Below are positions 24,823 through 36,065 of a stretch of 64,000 bases of DNA, piece by piece. The number at the start of each line of letters is the position of its first letter. Position 1 is the first letter of the stretch. Made by a program: the position numbers and the translations under genes. The DNA is from Augochlora pura (taxonomy: Eukaryota; Arthropoda; Insecta; Hymenoptera; Halictidae), in the NCBI RefSeq assembly GCF_028453695.1, contig NC_135773.1:25407782-25471781 (forward strand). The letters run 5' to 3'. The notes beneath the pieces are model-generated. The model made no database searches, was not told the DNA's origin, and was given only the letters and a program-made list of their open reading frames with translations.

Positions 24823-25225
24823 AATCATTGTTTTCTAAAATATCTGAACAGCTACCAATTTGTACTTGTTTAATGTGTTCGATGCTGTTGTATTCAGAAA
24901 TCTAGAACGTCGATTTTAATTTTCGAATTTGAAATTTGAATAGCAGGCTGTCCAATCTGCTGTTTTATCCAGCGTAAGGTTGGCAATGCTAAATTTGAAC
25001 GATTTCGGCCGGAACACCGCCATCTGCGAACGGCGTTGCGAACCACCACGAAACCACCAACACACTTTCAACCGATTCGAACTGTCCTCAACATCAACAA
25101 GTTCCGAGACGCGAAAGTGGAGGTTAGAGTTCTGTAGAATGCAAGAACCGTTATGGCCAGCTTTCGTTGAAGTGTTTGGTTACCGAAACTCGAGGAGTCA
25201 GTAATTACTCGCATCACAGTCAGAT
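24823..25225. promoter_or_regulatory. Presumed promoter region of the PMF1-like gene
   Basis: A 400-bp interval between the TTAA element and the PMF1-like start codon. No TATA box or other firm motif is visible. It is assigned only by position. Confidence 0.3.
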
Positions 25226-28200
25226 ATGGAGGCGGATCGGGAGGACGAGCACCCAAACAATGTTCTACTATTTCGAATCGCCATTTCAAATTGTTTCAAA
25301 AACATCTCGGAATCAGTGAGGTAAGTAACGTTACGTTTTTTCAATGTCTAACCAACAATTTGACGATATTAATGACTGTGGCGATTTCTGGCAACTTGTT
25401 TGAAATATTTATTCGTAACTTTATGCGAGGACAAGGCACCGTGATCTGCATTCTTTTGAGGTTATGAAATGACATATCGCCTTAATAGTCGCGGTTCTTT
25501 TAGACGTTACAAACGCATGCGCACTTGATGGCAGTAGAAATTTGAATTTTGAATACGCGAAATTCATTGTAGTAATACTAAACTTCTAATTATATGCAGC
25601 AAGTTAGTTAATTGCAATTGTTTACAAGAGGGTACGAACGAAAATTGTAGCCTCAAGAATTACAGGAAGTTGATAACCATGCAAACAAATCGAATTTATA
25701 AGCAGAGAAAGTGAAAAGATTCGCACGTGTGAAAAGCTTTAGCGGTACACAGTGTGAATGTGATTAGCTTTGCTATTCACGGGCTAATGTTTCGCTGATG
25801 TCGGATTAACAGATAAAGTAGACGCTCAGTGATAACATTTTGTAAATACAGTAAATACATTGACTGCAAGCTTCTATTTATCATATGTATGTGTTGTAAA
25901 TATTGATTAAATTATGCCGAAAGATGATTCATTGTTTCTAAGAATGTCGTCCATTTATAAGATGAAGATGCAGTCGCGTTCGAAGTTATGCGATTTTAAA
26001 ACAAATTCATACGGTAATAGTACTGTAAATGTGAAATATGTCAAATACGCATACGCGGTCCATAATGTCGACTCAATTAGGACAAAAGCCGAAAAAAAGT
26101 CGTTTTACATAATGTTATAGCTTATTAACCTATTAACTATAAATTGCGTATACATACATAATTCATTCTGTAGCAATGTAAATTGTATTCAGCGTAGGAT
26201 AAACTTACGGATCATTGCCGTTCCCCTTTACTTATGTCCATGAAGATATTCGTGATCAATAAATCATCCAGTTAGCAGGTTAATCGGGAAAGGCGCGTTA
26301 ACTCATTATTCAACACTGCTTTTCAGTAACATTTTTCGTTAGGAGGATAAAAGTTCCCGTTCCACTAATGATACTTATTTTCTATTGCGTAATAGCAGTT
26401 GCATCAGTAGAATTCGCGTGGTTTGGCCGATAATTACGGCTACATCTTTATGGCAATAATTTCGTTCGTCACGAGGCTTCGTGCTCGAAAAATCTGCTGG
26501 TTAACAGTTTCACGAGGCATGGCGGTCGGTTTATCAGTGTCAAGAGGGGAGGGAGGAGGGTTCGGGTCGTCGATGACCCAAACGACCGATGCTGTTACTC
26601 GATGTCATTGGCCTCTGTGACTCGCCTGTTAATTTGTGGCCGTTCACGTGGCCAAGCAATTGTCTGACTCCGACTACACATTGCTCAGTCTCGTTCTGTT
26701 CGACGAACAACGTTTCGGGTTCGATCTCTGAAAAATTTCGTTTCCCTTCGGTTTCCGCTTCCCAGAAACTGCCGGTATTTGAAACCCAACACACCAGTCG
26801 ACCTTCGAGGAATTCCACGAAGTGTTCGAGGAAACAAAGGGCCCCTGGTGTGCGGTCACCATCGTGTTCGGCCTGCTCCCATTCCCATCATTCGTGCTGT
26901 GCGTGTCGCAGGGATCGCGCGTGCTTCTGCTCTCCGTTCTTCCCACGTTAGAATAATTCGGTGACGAACGGAACACTCATCGATGGACGCCATGTTCAAT
27001 TTCGAGAAACGCTTATACAACGTTTATCGCGCTATTCCACGATTTGTTCATTTGTTTGTCGATTTTGTTGCGCCGACGTCGTTAATCTGTTAATCGTGAG
27101 AGACAAGTTAGGCATCCAGTGATTTTCTATTGTCTTTATCTGTTCATTTATGGTACAGCATGTTGATATAATCACATCGGCAATCCTAACATCCGCAGAG
27201 AAGTTAATTAATTTATATTTGTATTCCTTGTGAGTTAAATTGTAGCTGATCGTTATCGTTCACCTTCACTTGCCACTGCACCGTGTTTCGTGTGTAGGTA
27301 TTCGCAGTCGAGAAATTATTCGGTGTATCAGTTAACTATATCGAGATATTGTGCAATAATACGTACACACTATTGTATTCAGTTTTTTTACCGTGAAATC
27401 TATGTTATACTCGTTTAAGTCTTAATAGGGCATTAATAAGTAGTAACGCCGAAGATTTAAAATAACGATTTAAGGTTGAAAGATCGATCGATGAAATTAT
27501 TATTGCTCTCTTTCACGATGATTTTATGAATTAGATGTTAACAGCACATTTCGACCGCCGAATCATTTTCTATTCCCACAGGAACTCTAAACGTGGCGAA
27601 GATGCATCATGAGAAGATATTGGACAAAGACTGCCACACTCAGTTAGGTCCGGACTATTGCAAATGTATGTAGCATCGATATCAAATTGCACCAGTCCCG
27701 GCCTAATGGAGTGCGCGCGATACAACGGAAGAAGAATCAAAGGTGTGGCCTTCATCCTCGGTAATTTCACGCTCTTCCCACGAGAACGATAACGTACAAC
27801 GAGAGGAGGAACTGTGTTCATACATTCTTGATTTCTCGTTTCCGGCTCCTAACATCTTTTCCAGGATAGTATCCAGTACAAAACTGTTCACGGCCGACTA
27901 TTTCGCAAGAACTTTACTTGGGATGAAAGTTAAAATGTATTACTGAGAAAAAATTGTAGCAATTGTAGATCTTCTAGCAATCAAGATACAATTAGTTTTA
28001 GTTATTTCATTGTTTCGCGGCAGTATGGCCACCTCTAATGACTACATGCTTTATATTCTACATGAACTTGGATGTTTTAATTATAATTATGAGATTGTGA
28101 TGAGAATTTCTGATTAAAATAAATTTTACGGTGTTCATTTATCATTATTGTGTAAATGAGTAAGGTAATGTTTTTAAACATACCTAACATTTTTTTCCAT

Positions 28201-29985
28201 GCTTCATTCTTCGTAGTAATTTGATGGACGCAAGTAGTGCAAGATAATTTTTAGCATATTATTAATATTTCATAACTGTTAGACTCGACAATTTTTTTTT
28301 TCAATACCTTGGTTAATTACGTTCGTCGTTAAGAGCGAGAATTCTATATAAACATATTTTCTCTTCCACCTTTTCTCCTCTTCCATGTAATAAGATCCGG
28401 TATTGTATCGTTAATAAATAAAATTCTCTATGCTCTGGTGCTTTCACAATTACGAAAAGGTGACTGCGATTATTAATCATCTTATGACGCACGAAAAAAT
28501 TATTCCGGAAATTGTGCAACAGGATTACGTCTTGCTATTGTATGCTTATTATAATACTACAAAACTGGATTGGGTTGCCGGAATACTGGTTCTCCCCATT
28601 CAACCGCGTCGAGATATTCTTTGTGTGCGGTAAACAAAGAAAAATTTGATTCCGGCGATAGCAGAGCCACCACGTGCACACAAAGACCGACCACTGTGTA
28701 GATCGTTCACGGAAGTTCACGTTTACCTAGCCAGGTGTTGGTATAAAAGGAACGTTTTTCGCTCGAGTTGCTACGGCACATAACACCACGCGTGTATCAA
28801 GTAGTCTCACAAATTCATTGGTGCGACCCTTTTATAATGTCTCTTAAAAATCTTGTTTTCTTGAACTGTTTAAAGTGAAATAAAATTGTTTTAGGCTATT
28901 ATAACTTTATTACTTATTATTACTGTTCGATTACAAACTAGAATGTATAGTAAATGTACGTTGACTGTTACATAAATTTGTTATGCTTTAATAAGTATCA
29001 TTTATATATACATATTACAAAAATAAACATTTAATTTAAAATCATTTAGTAGTTCTTATTTTATACTGTTGCTAAGTTCCTTAGGACCCTACTAAAGATG
29101 TATCCGTTAGCCAGGAAAGAGATGTGACGGTTTGAAGCAAAGAGAAGTCCAACAGTAAATTTTAAATTGTAGTTTCATTTTTGTTAAAGAATAAATGTTT
29201 CACCCGTATAGGGTTTGATTCGTTAACCACGCGAACTTAATGGATAGTCAATGTGTTGTTATGAGAGTAACGGAAATTCGGAATGAGTCACAGGTCATTA
29301 GGTCGTAACAAAGGTTAATGGAGCTGTAAGCAGAGACTTGTATTTAATCACTCGGTTGACCTAATTAATAATGATCAGAATTTTTCAAACATTTAAACGA
29401 CAATTTCAATTACTGTTTCAGTCTGGACACATTTTCCAACATTTTTACGACATTGAAATCGCAGCCATTAGACGAGAACACTAGACAACAGCTGTATGCG
29501 GCTATGGTTAAAGAACTTAACGACGGTATGATCGACGATTTGGAGGGCATATTGAATGAAGGAAGTATGGAGGAAGCTTTAGCGAAGTTAGCAAAGTTGA
29601 ACGCGGACTCATCTACACAAGAAGAAGCCTGGTGAGTTTAAACAACATCTAGAAGTTACAAATTTTGTTGTTTTTTTTCTGTTATAAATTCTATATATAA
29701 TTAAATTCTTATTTCAGGAGACCACCCGGAAATGTAACTTTACATTTACGCTCTTTTGACGCACAAGTTATGGAAGAAGAAATTGATTTGTTGACAAAAC
29801 GAGTGAATGAAACAGAAGAAGAAAATAAAATTTTAATGAAAGATATATCAGAGAAAAGATCAAAAGTGTCTGCATTAAACGATACTATAACGCTAACGTT
29901 AAATAGAATCCCAAATGCAATTGAATTATTACACAACAGGTTAGAAGATCTAGAAAAATGTTTAGAATTCTTAGATCACGAATAA
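25226..29985 (+). CDS. PMF1/Nnf1-like kinetochore (MIS12/MIND complex) subunit
   Basis: Nnf1/PMF1 is one of four MIS12 complex subunits linking CENP-C to the Ndc80 complex. Three exons join in phase: 25226-25320, 29422-29631 and 29718-29985, giving 190 residues, near the family length (about 200). Exon 1 encodes MEADREDEHPNNVLLFRIAI and continues across the 4.1 kb intron into SLDTFSNIFTTLK, matching the helical N-terminus of the family. The middle (LEGILNEGSMEEALAKLAKL, then EEAWRPPGNV) mirrors the human PMF1 segment with EEGNLEAVLNALDKI and EPAWRPSG, recalled from memory. The C-terminal half is a coiled coil. The stop codon lies inside a GAATAAA string. The distant first exon is the least certain part, but its GTAAGT donor, reading phase and protein continuity all fit. 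Confidence 0.8.
25321..29421 (+). other. Long first intron of the PMF1-like gene
   Basis: This 4.1 kb interval separates the GTAAGT donor at 25321 from the TTTCAG acceptor at 29421. It contains a G-rich run near 26544-26560, a TATA box at 28742-28750 and short open frames (25914-26120, 28430-28633) without recognisable motifs. No other gene can be supported inside it. Confidence 0.55.
28742..28750 (+). promoter_or_regulatory. Consensus TATA box inside the PMF1-like intron
   Basis: TATAAAAGG is a textbook TATA box. About 90 bp downstream, a 13-codon frame (28837-28878, MSLKNLVFLNCLK) opens with a good leader-like sequence. It is followed by AATAAAATT and no acceptable long exon. It may be a promoter for a small or non-coding transcript, a decayed gene, or chance. 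Confidence 0.35.
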
Positions 29986-30171
29986 ACAACGAACATTAGA
30001 AATAATAATCAATGAGCATGGAGAATGTCTCTAAATATGTACACAGGAAACAGTATGCGTGTGTGAGAATGAATTGCATTTAATTAAGATTCTACTAGAT
30101 AGTTATTAGCACTGGTTCTAACTTAGATTAGAATGCTGTACATAAGTATCGGCATTGTTACTACATCTTGT

Positions 30172-31065
30172 TTACGCAATATTAATTTGATTAGAAATGT
30201 TTACTCCAGTAATTCTGGGATCACGTAAAGCTGCATTTATTCTCTCCTTCAAGTCTTGTGTTAGATTTTTCTTACTGGCTACTTTCTTCAATTTCCTCAG
30301 TAATGCTATGTTCTTTTTCTGAGAAAAGTGTTCCATGACTAATTAAACGAAATCGCCGAATACAATTACTAATAAATGTTTAATAGACGTACTTCTTCAA
30401 TTGTGATTCTTCTTTTAATGTCGGCTAAGTTTCTACCATTTTCATCTGCACGTTTTTGCAATTCCTCAAGTTCTTTTTTCAAATTGGCTCTTTCCAATGT
30501 CAGAGATTCAACTTTATATTGAACATTTTTCTCGTAAGAATTTACTTTTTCGACACATTTTATATAATCGCTATGAATTTCGTACATTTCCTTCTCTAAT
30601 TCCTTGTATTTCCTCTCCTTGTCCTTTAATATAAACAATCCTTTATCCTTTAATTGAGACACTTGGCGAATCTCTTCTTCCACGGATTGGTATTCCTTAC
30701 GAGATTTTGCTAATTCTAATTTGATATCATTTATTTCTTCGTTTACAAGACGGAAGTCATACGGATCCAAAGCTTTAGCATCTTCGCATTTCGTTGCTGT
30801 ACAGACATACCAATAACAGTATATAGTAGTAATAATAATACTGTTACAGTATAACACAAAAACATAAAGTATGATATAGTATGATATATAAAGAATTAGT
30901 GTAGAATTCTTCTATCGAAAAATACATCTAAAAATATATTTTATATAAGAAATACAAGAAAAATTAATAGTCTTTGTAGTGATGTACTAAAAAAGAGGAA
31001 AATCTTCAAACTATAATACCCATTTCTGTATCATTATCATCATCGCATTCGTCACCGTGGTGCAT
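30172..31065 (-). CDS. Unrecognised coiled-coil protein, 198 residues
   Basis: Three exons join in phase on the reverse strand: 31065-31020, 30796-30393 and 30318-30172. The protein starts MHHGDECDDDNDTEM, an acidic tail, then has a short DPYDFR motif. Nearly all the rest (about residues 28-155) is highly charged heptad-type coiled coil. It ends in a basic segment (LLRKLKKVASKKN) and a short tail DPRITGVNISNQINIA. There is no signal peptide or membrane span. I do not recognise the family; size and composition suit a subunit of a cytoskeletal, ciliary or kinetochore complex, but that is a guess. The gene is convergent with the PMF1-like gene (186 bp between stops). It shares a short divergent promoter interval with the untranslated exon on the other side. 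Confidence 0.72.
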
Positions 31066-31270
31066 CTTTTGTTATAGTACGTCGTTCGATTTGAACAAGT
31101 AAACAACATGGCCGACATCGCGCTAAACGCTTCCCGCCTAAACGGATGCCGTTCCACGATTGGTCGTTATCAACCAATGGCAGCAGCTCTTTTTGCCGAT
31201 GATTTGGCGTAACGGTCGCTAGATGGCAAGACTATTAGCTCAGTCCCCGCTACGCGGCCGCTGTACGCCA
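31066..31270. promoter_or_regulatory. Divergent promoter with paired CCAAT boxes
   Basis: This short interval separates the coiled-coil gene (reverse) from a probable + strand first exon. It contains ATTGG at 31159-31163 (a CCAAT box on the reverse strand) and CCAAT at 31174-31178, arranged as a near-palindrome. A YY1-like ACATGGCCGAC lies near 31107. There is no TATA box. Both transcripts plausibly start here. Confidence 0.5.
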
Positions 31271-31356
31271 TTGTACCGTGATTGCTGTTAAGTCTCGTGT
31301 TTGTGAGTGGGAATTGATCCGGTGTAACCGAGTTCTGGAATTCTTCCACACATCAG
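31271..31356 (+). other. Probable 5' untranslated first exon of a + strand gene
   Basis: The sequence ends in CATCAG followed by a consensus donor GTAAGT at 31357. It has no useful start codon, so it would be non-coding leader. The 5' boundary is not defined by any motif. The matching coding exons were not found in the remaining 32.6 kb, so they would lie beyond the window. Confidence 0.4.
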
Positions 31357-34300
31357 GTAAGTCGAAAATTTCATTTCTCTCGGACGAACGATTCGCGTGG
31401 GATACGCGCGCGTCGCCAATCACTATTATTTGTCATGTAAATCGCCTCGTCCCGGTGGGAAGTACGTGTACATTTTTTGGGGGTTAGTTTCCGACCCTCG
31501 CGCGTCTAGTCAGCCCTCTTCTGTGCGCGTGGTCAAGCCGTGTGTGCAAAACCGTTCAGACTATTTCCTAATCGAATTTCCACAATGTTCACTAAGAATT
31601 TGCGGTGAACGACTCGGCCCGCAACAAAGCGTCGAAGAAACATTGAGGTTATGCGCGATTTATGAGTTCGCCGTTTTTCCAGTAGCGATATTGCGCCGCG
31701 AATTTTTCCGCTTGGCCCCTGTGCCGAGTCAATAATTTCGGCCATGCGGCTCGTCGCTGAGACGAGCAGAACTTTATTTAAACAATACTTATATCTATCT
31801 TCGAAGTATTTCAGCGTTCCACACTGTCGTTTAAATAGCTTTGGGTAATATCTGTAAACATTTTTTGGTTGAAAAAGAAATATCAGTTCACGATTATCTT
31901 TCCGAAAAAATACCTATCGCTTCTAACATCTGCCACCACTTCACGGTGGCAGTGATCATTTTGTCCGCTGCAAGTAAATTTTATACGAACGGAAATACTG
32001 ACCGCGCTAGTTTTTAAATCAAAGGAACGATTTTTATATGATCCAATAGCAAAATATCTCAAGAAATTATATTAAACCTAACATTGTCTATTACACAAAA
32101 TTTCTCTATAGAGGGTTAAAATGTAGGTTGAATGAAAACTAGACATTTCTTATGCGGCATTCGGTGCCCGTTATCGGCGTTCGATAAAAATTCTTCATTT
32201 TCTTTTTACGTTATTCAGCATCGAGTAGAGGATAAACGGACTGCACGGATGCAAACGAACCATCGATATTTTTATACGCATTATCGCAGGAACTGATATG
32301 AGTTGGATTTTCGCATTGTGGTTGTTCTACGCCACGCTTACAATGCCACTCGGCGCTGATCCGTGTTGTTTCTCGGGCCGGTGAACGGAATTGAACGAAC
32401 CTGAATTAATATTTGCAAATGATTGTAGGTTGCGATGCTTTCGTTTGTTGTGTTATGCCGGTGCAAATAAAATGTAACGAACTGTAGACTCTGTTAATTA
32501 TTCGAATATTTAATTGATCATCAGCATCGAATAGTATTTTTTTTTTACATTGCGTTGACGATTGACTTTGCATCGGATATAATTCCCAACACACGGTGAA
32601 ATTTACACTTTCGTTGGGTCATGTTTATTTAATTGATTCATCAATAACAAGTTGCCCATTTAAAATTCTTTTCTTTGTGTAATTTTACATCAACTTGCAT
32701 TTGATTGTTGATATAATATTTCTAATATTATTTTAATGTTTTAGTAATATTATTTTATTATAATATTTCAGTTATTATTTGCATTATCTTGGTCTATTGA
32801 TTGAAGACGGAATTAATTTGTTACCGATAGTAGGCGTGTTACATACTTTTTCATAATTGTTTAAGATTATAGTCGAATACAAAATTGTAACGATGCAAAC
32901 AGAAATAGACGAGATATGCTACATTGCTTGTTAATGTTACAAAGTTTATCGTTGACGACTGTTTTTATCACAGCCAGCGGAACTAAACGATGGTCGCTGG
33001 CCTGCTCAATGATTCTTCATTATCCAACTTGAAGTTCATCGCGAGAAACACATAAGTGCATGGGAGAAACTGTTCCGTAATAAATGACACAATGGCCGCG
33101 TTATCATGTGCTCGCTTGCATAATGTTTTTCCTCCGGCACAGTGTCTCATGTTGTTGTTGGACAGCGTGTTACACGATGCTAGATCTGCTCGAGATTTTC
33201 TAAAACGATCGCGTCCCACCGTTCGTATAACCGTCGAATATTTATTTATAATGATCTATTTAGATCAATTTGTTCTCAGATTTAAATATTACAGAGTATT
33301 AATGAAATGGTTAACACGACATTAAGTTACAATAGGTCGATTTCATTAACAATTTTCCTATTTAATTAGGTTAGAGCTCGTCTTGATAATAACATATGTA
33401 TCCGATCTCTGAATCCTCTTATTGTTCTTAAGGATATCAAATTTACATATCACTGAGTTCTAACTATTTTTCGTGAGGAGAGAAATTATGTACTAAAAAC
33501 TTCCATGTCGAATACAGAAACAAGAATTGATTTCTTAATAAAAATTTTTTAATTTAATTAAAATCTCAAAGTTTTCTGCGAGATTTTACAATTTTATAGG
33601 ATTTTTCCGTGTATACGGCGACATTTAACTATTGTCAAAGGTTAAATTTTTCAATCGATCGATTCGGACTAATTGAACCATTCGCGAAAAAATCGCTCTG
33701 ACGAGCGGTCGAAAAGCCGTGTGTAAATCGTCAAAGCCGTGTAAATCATCAAAACCGTGTAAATCGTCAAAGCCGTGGATTAGTGAGTATTTAACGTGTT
33801 AACAAGCGTGGCCTTGGATTGCAGACGCTCGTATCGTGTCGTGATACGACGTAGGAATTCGTAGGATCGAAGGTGAACCGACGGTGCGCGATAAATTCTA
33901 TTTATTTGAAATCCGAAACACGTCAACTTCGATCGCAGACAGAATTTCTCCTTGTCCTCGGCTTATTTGTTCCAACAATGACTTACCGTTGAAAATGATG
34001 CTACCGTTTGTGTCGCAGGTTCTCTACATGGTAGTTAACTTTCTTTTTATCGGAGCCTATAACGAAAATTTAGAAAATACGTTTCGTAGATCTTGGCAAC
34101 TTATATGCACTATTGAAAATTCTATGTGGAGTATTCTGTGAATAATTGTAGATTTAAAGTAACTTTCTGTTGTAATGATATTTAAACAAAACCTTGTCAT
34201 CGTGATTGCATATTTCTATTTTCTATTATCTCTAGTATAGAATTATTCAAATCCAATGAATCGTTAAGTATTATAAATAATTCTGAAAGAAAATCGTTGA

Positions 34301-35300
34301 GAATTTTTAAAGGAAGAAAACGCAGGGAAGAGATTATAATTTTCGTTCTGGTGAACAAAGGTTACGATGGATGCTTTTAGTTGTCCGATAAGAATTAAAG
34401 TGTGACGGGACCATCGTGATCCCAATGAAACAAATCGTTTAATAGTTCACTGACTGGTACAGAAGTTGACGGTCACAATAATTGAAAATGATTTTCAGGT
34501 TTCGATCGTTCGTTTTAACCTCCGGGATGTTTCTTCGCTGGTGAGTATCGGAATTCCGATACTCTTGTATTCCGATAATCTGGAATCCCAAATACTAATA
34601 TTGTTTCCAACTGGTAATTCAATCAGATTCAACCGTGTAATAACCTTGGTTACGCGGCGACCATTAGCAATACCACCGGGATGATCGATAATTTCTATAA
34701 TTCTGTCGATTCGTTACCCGGCTATCTGTCCCAAGTTCCCCAGTCCTCCGGTGCCTCCTGATTGCGTTTCACCGTGAACTTCATCCGGAACCGGCAAATT
34801 GTGTTTTCCTAGCGTTAACTGCCAGCTGACAACGTCCATCCTGCGTGCCACAAACATATTGCTCATTACATAGTTACCCGGTTCTATCGTGCCTTACGAT
34901 TCCTACGAGTGCAGTTCAGAAGCAATTAACGACGCATTCCGGCATTCTTACCTTACAAATGAGAAACGAATTTCATCCCATCAGTTGTCCAATTAGAGAC
35001 GATGTAACGTAAGCGAGGAATCTGTTGCATTTGCAAGAGATCTGTATTTCAGCACTTGCATCCATCATAACGACCATCACACTGAACGCTTCAAGTGACC
35101 AATCATCTCCGTTGCTTTCACTGTCGTTTCTCTGTTACACTTTCTGCCACTGTTTCTTTTAGCTTCGTTTTCGAGCTCCCTTGATTCTCTAGACACACCT
35201 GGCCAACGATCGATGAATATTTCTACCTGATTGATCACCGTCACTATCAATCACCGTCGAACATCCACCATCCCTATAATTTGGTCCAAATTTTGCTTCA
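31357..35300. other. Non-coding region, probable start of a long intron
   Basis: AT-rich with GC-rich patches. It contains a perfect 8-bp stem-loop (31930-31952), a TTAA-type terminus near 32113 (AGAGGGTTAA) and an 18-bp tandem repeat at 33713-33778. Open frames are short and show no domain. Confidence 0.5.
33713..33778 (+). repeat. 18-bp tandem repeat (AAAGCCGTGTAAATCGTC)
   Basis: Three and a half head-to-tail copies, the first with a 2-bp GT insertion and the third with one G-to-A change. Confidence 0.9.
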
Positions 35301-35330
35301 TCGTATTCCTAGTATTCCCCATCGTCTGCT

Positions 35331-35670
35331 CACCTGTCTAGGTTAGTCAAGGTATCCTCTGGATTGATTCCGGCCTCCGTAATTCGTTCTTCCGGACTTG
35401 CTTGGAATTTGCCATTTAGTAGGTGCCCCTTCGTGGTCCTCCGTGGTCAACGAACCGTAAACGTTTCTTCCCCGGTGATCCCCGTCGGTATTAATTCTCC
35501 TACCGTCTTTATCTTCGGGTCCTTTCGTCGACCGCGTGTTCTCCTCGATCCTGTCCAGGCTAGTAGAAGGCTCGTTCCAAGCCAACCACTCGTCCCGTGT
35601 CCTCTGTTCACCTGTTCAACGAATCGTGAACGTATCCTTCGCATTGATCCCCATCATTCATAATTCGGGA
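35331..35670 (+). repeat. Three diverged copies of a roughly 60-bp motif
   Basis: Copies at about 35331-35390, 35438-35497 and 35609-35670 share the order GGT/CAACGAAYCGT, AACGTWTCYTYC, TTGATCCCC, TAATTC. Translated, they read VKVSSGLIPASV, VNVSSPVIPVGI and VNVSFALIPIIH. The third copy is in a different frame from the first two. Confidence 0.6.
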
Positions 35671-35920
35671 ACCGTGCGGCAATCGAACATCCTTCGGGAA
35701 TCGAGCAGACAGTTTCGAGGGAAATGCAATCCCATCTTCGCTGGGGGGGCCCTCTGGACAAGGGTTGGTGGGGGACAGACGAGAACGGTTTGGGCTAGGT
35801 CAAGCCGGGGTTAGGTCGAGTTCAGGTAGGGGTGGACTGACGGCTACGCGTAGGGGGGGGGGGTGGCCGGTTAAGGGAGGGGGGAGAGAGAGGTGTGTTT
35901 CTCCCTCTCGGTTAGACACA

Positions 35921-36065
35921 ATGGCACAACAAAGCGTTACCGGGGCAACTGGTCGTTCGGGGTTGCCATCACAAAACTTTCCAACTTGTGACTGCAAACA
36001 TTACCACCGGCACACGCGCTCCATCCACGGCAGAGAACCGTCGCGTTCGTCGGGGGTTGGCGTAG
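35921..36065 (+). CDS. Candidate coding first exon (unsupported gene)
   Basis: The ATG at 35921 sits in good context (GACACAATGG). It opens 48 codons starting MAQQSVTGATGRSGLPSQ with a Cys/His cluster (CDCKHYHRH), then reaches an AG/GTGAGG donor at 36066 that leaves phase 1. GT-rich DNA follows, as in some intron starts. No homology is recognised and no second exon was found, so this is only a candidate alternative first exon of the gene spanning this region. Confidence 0.22.
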
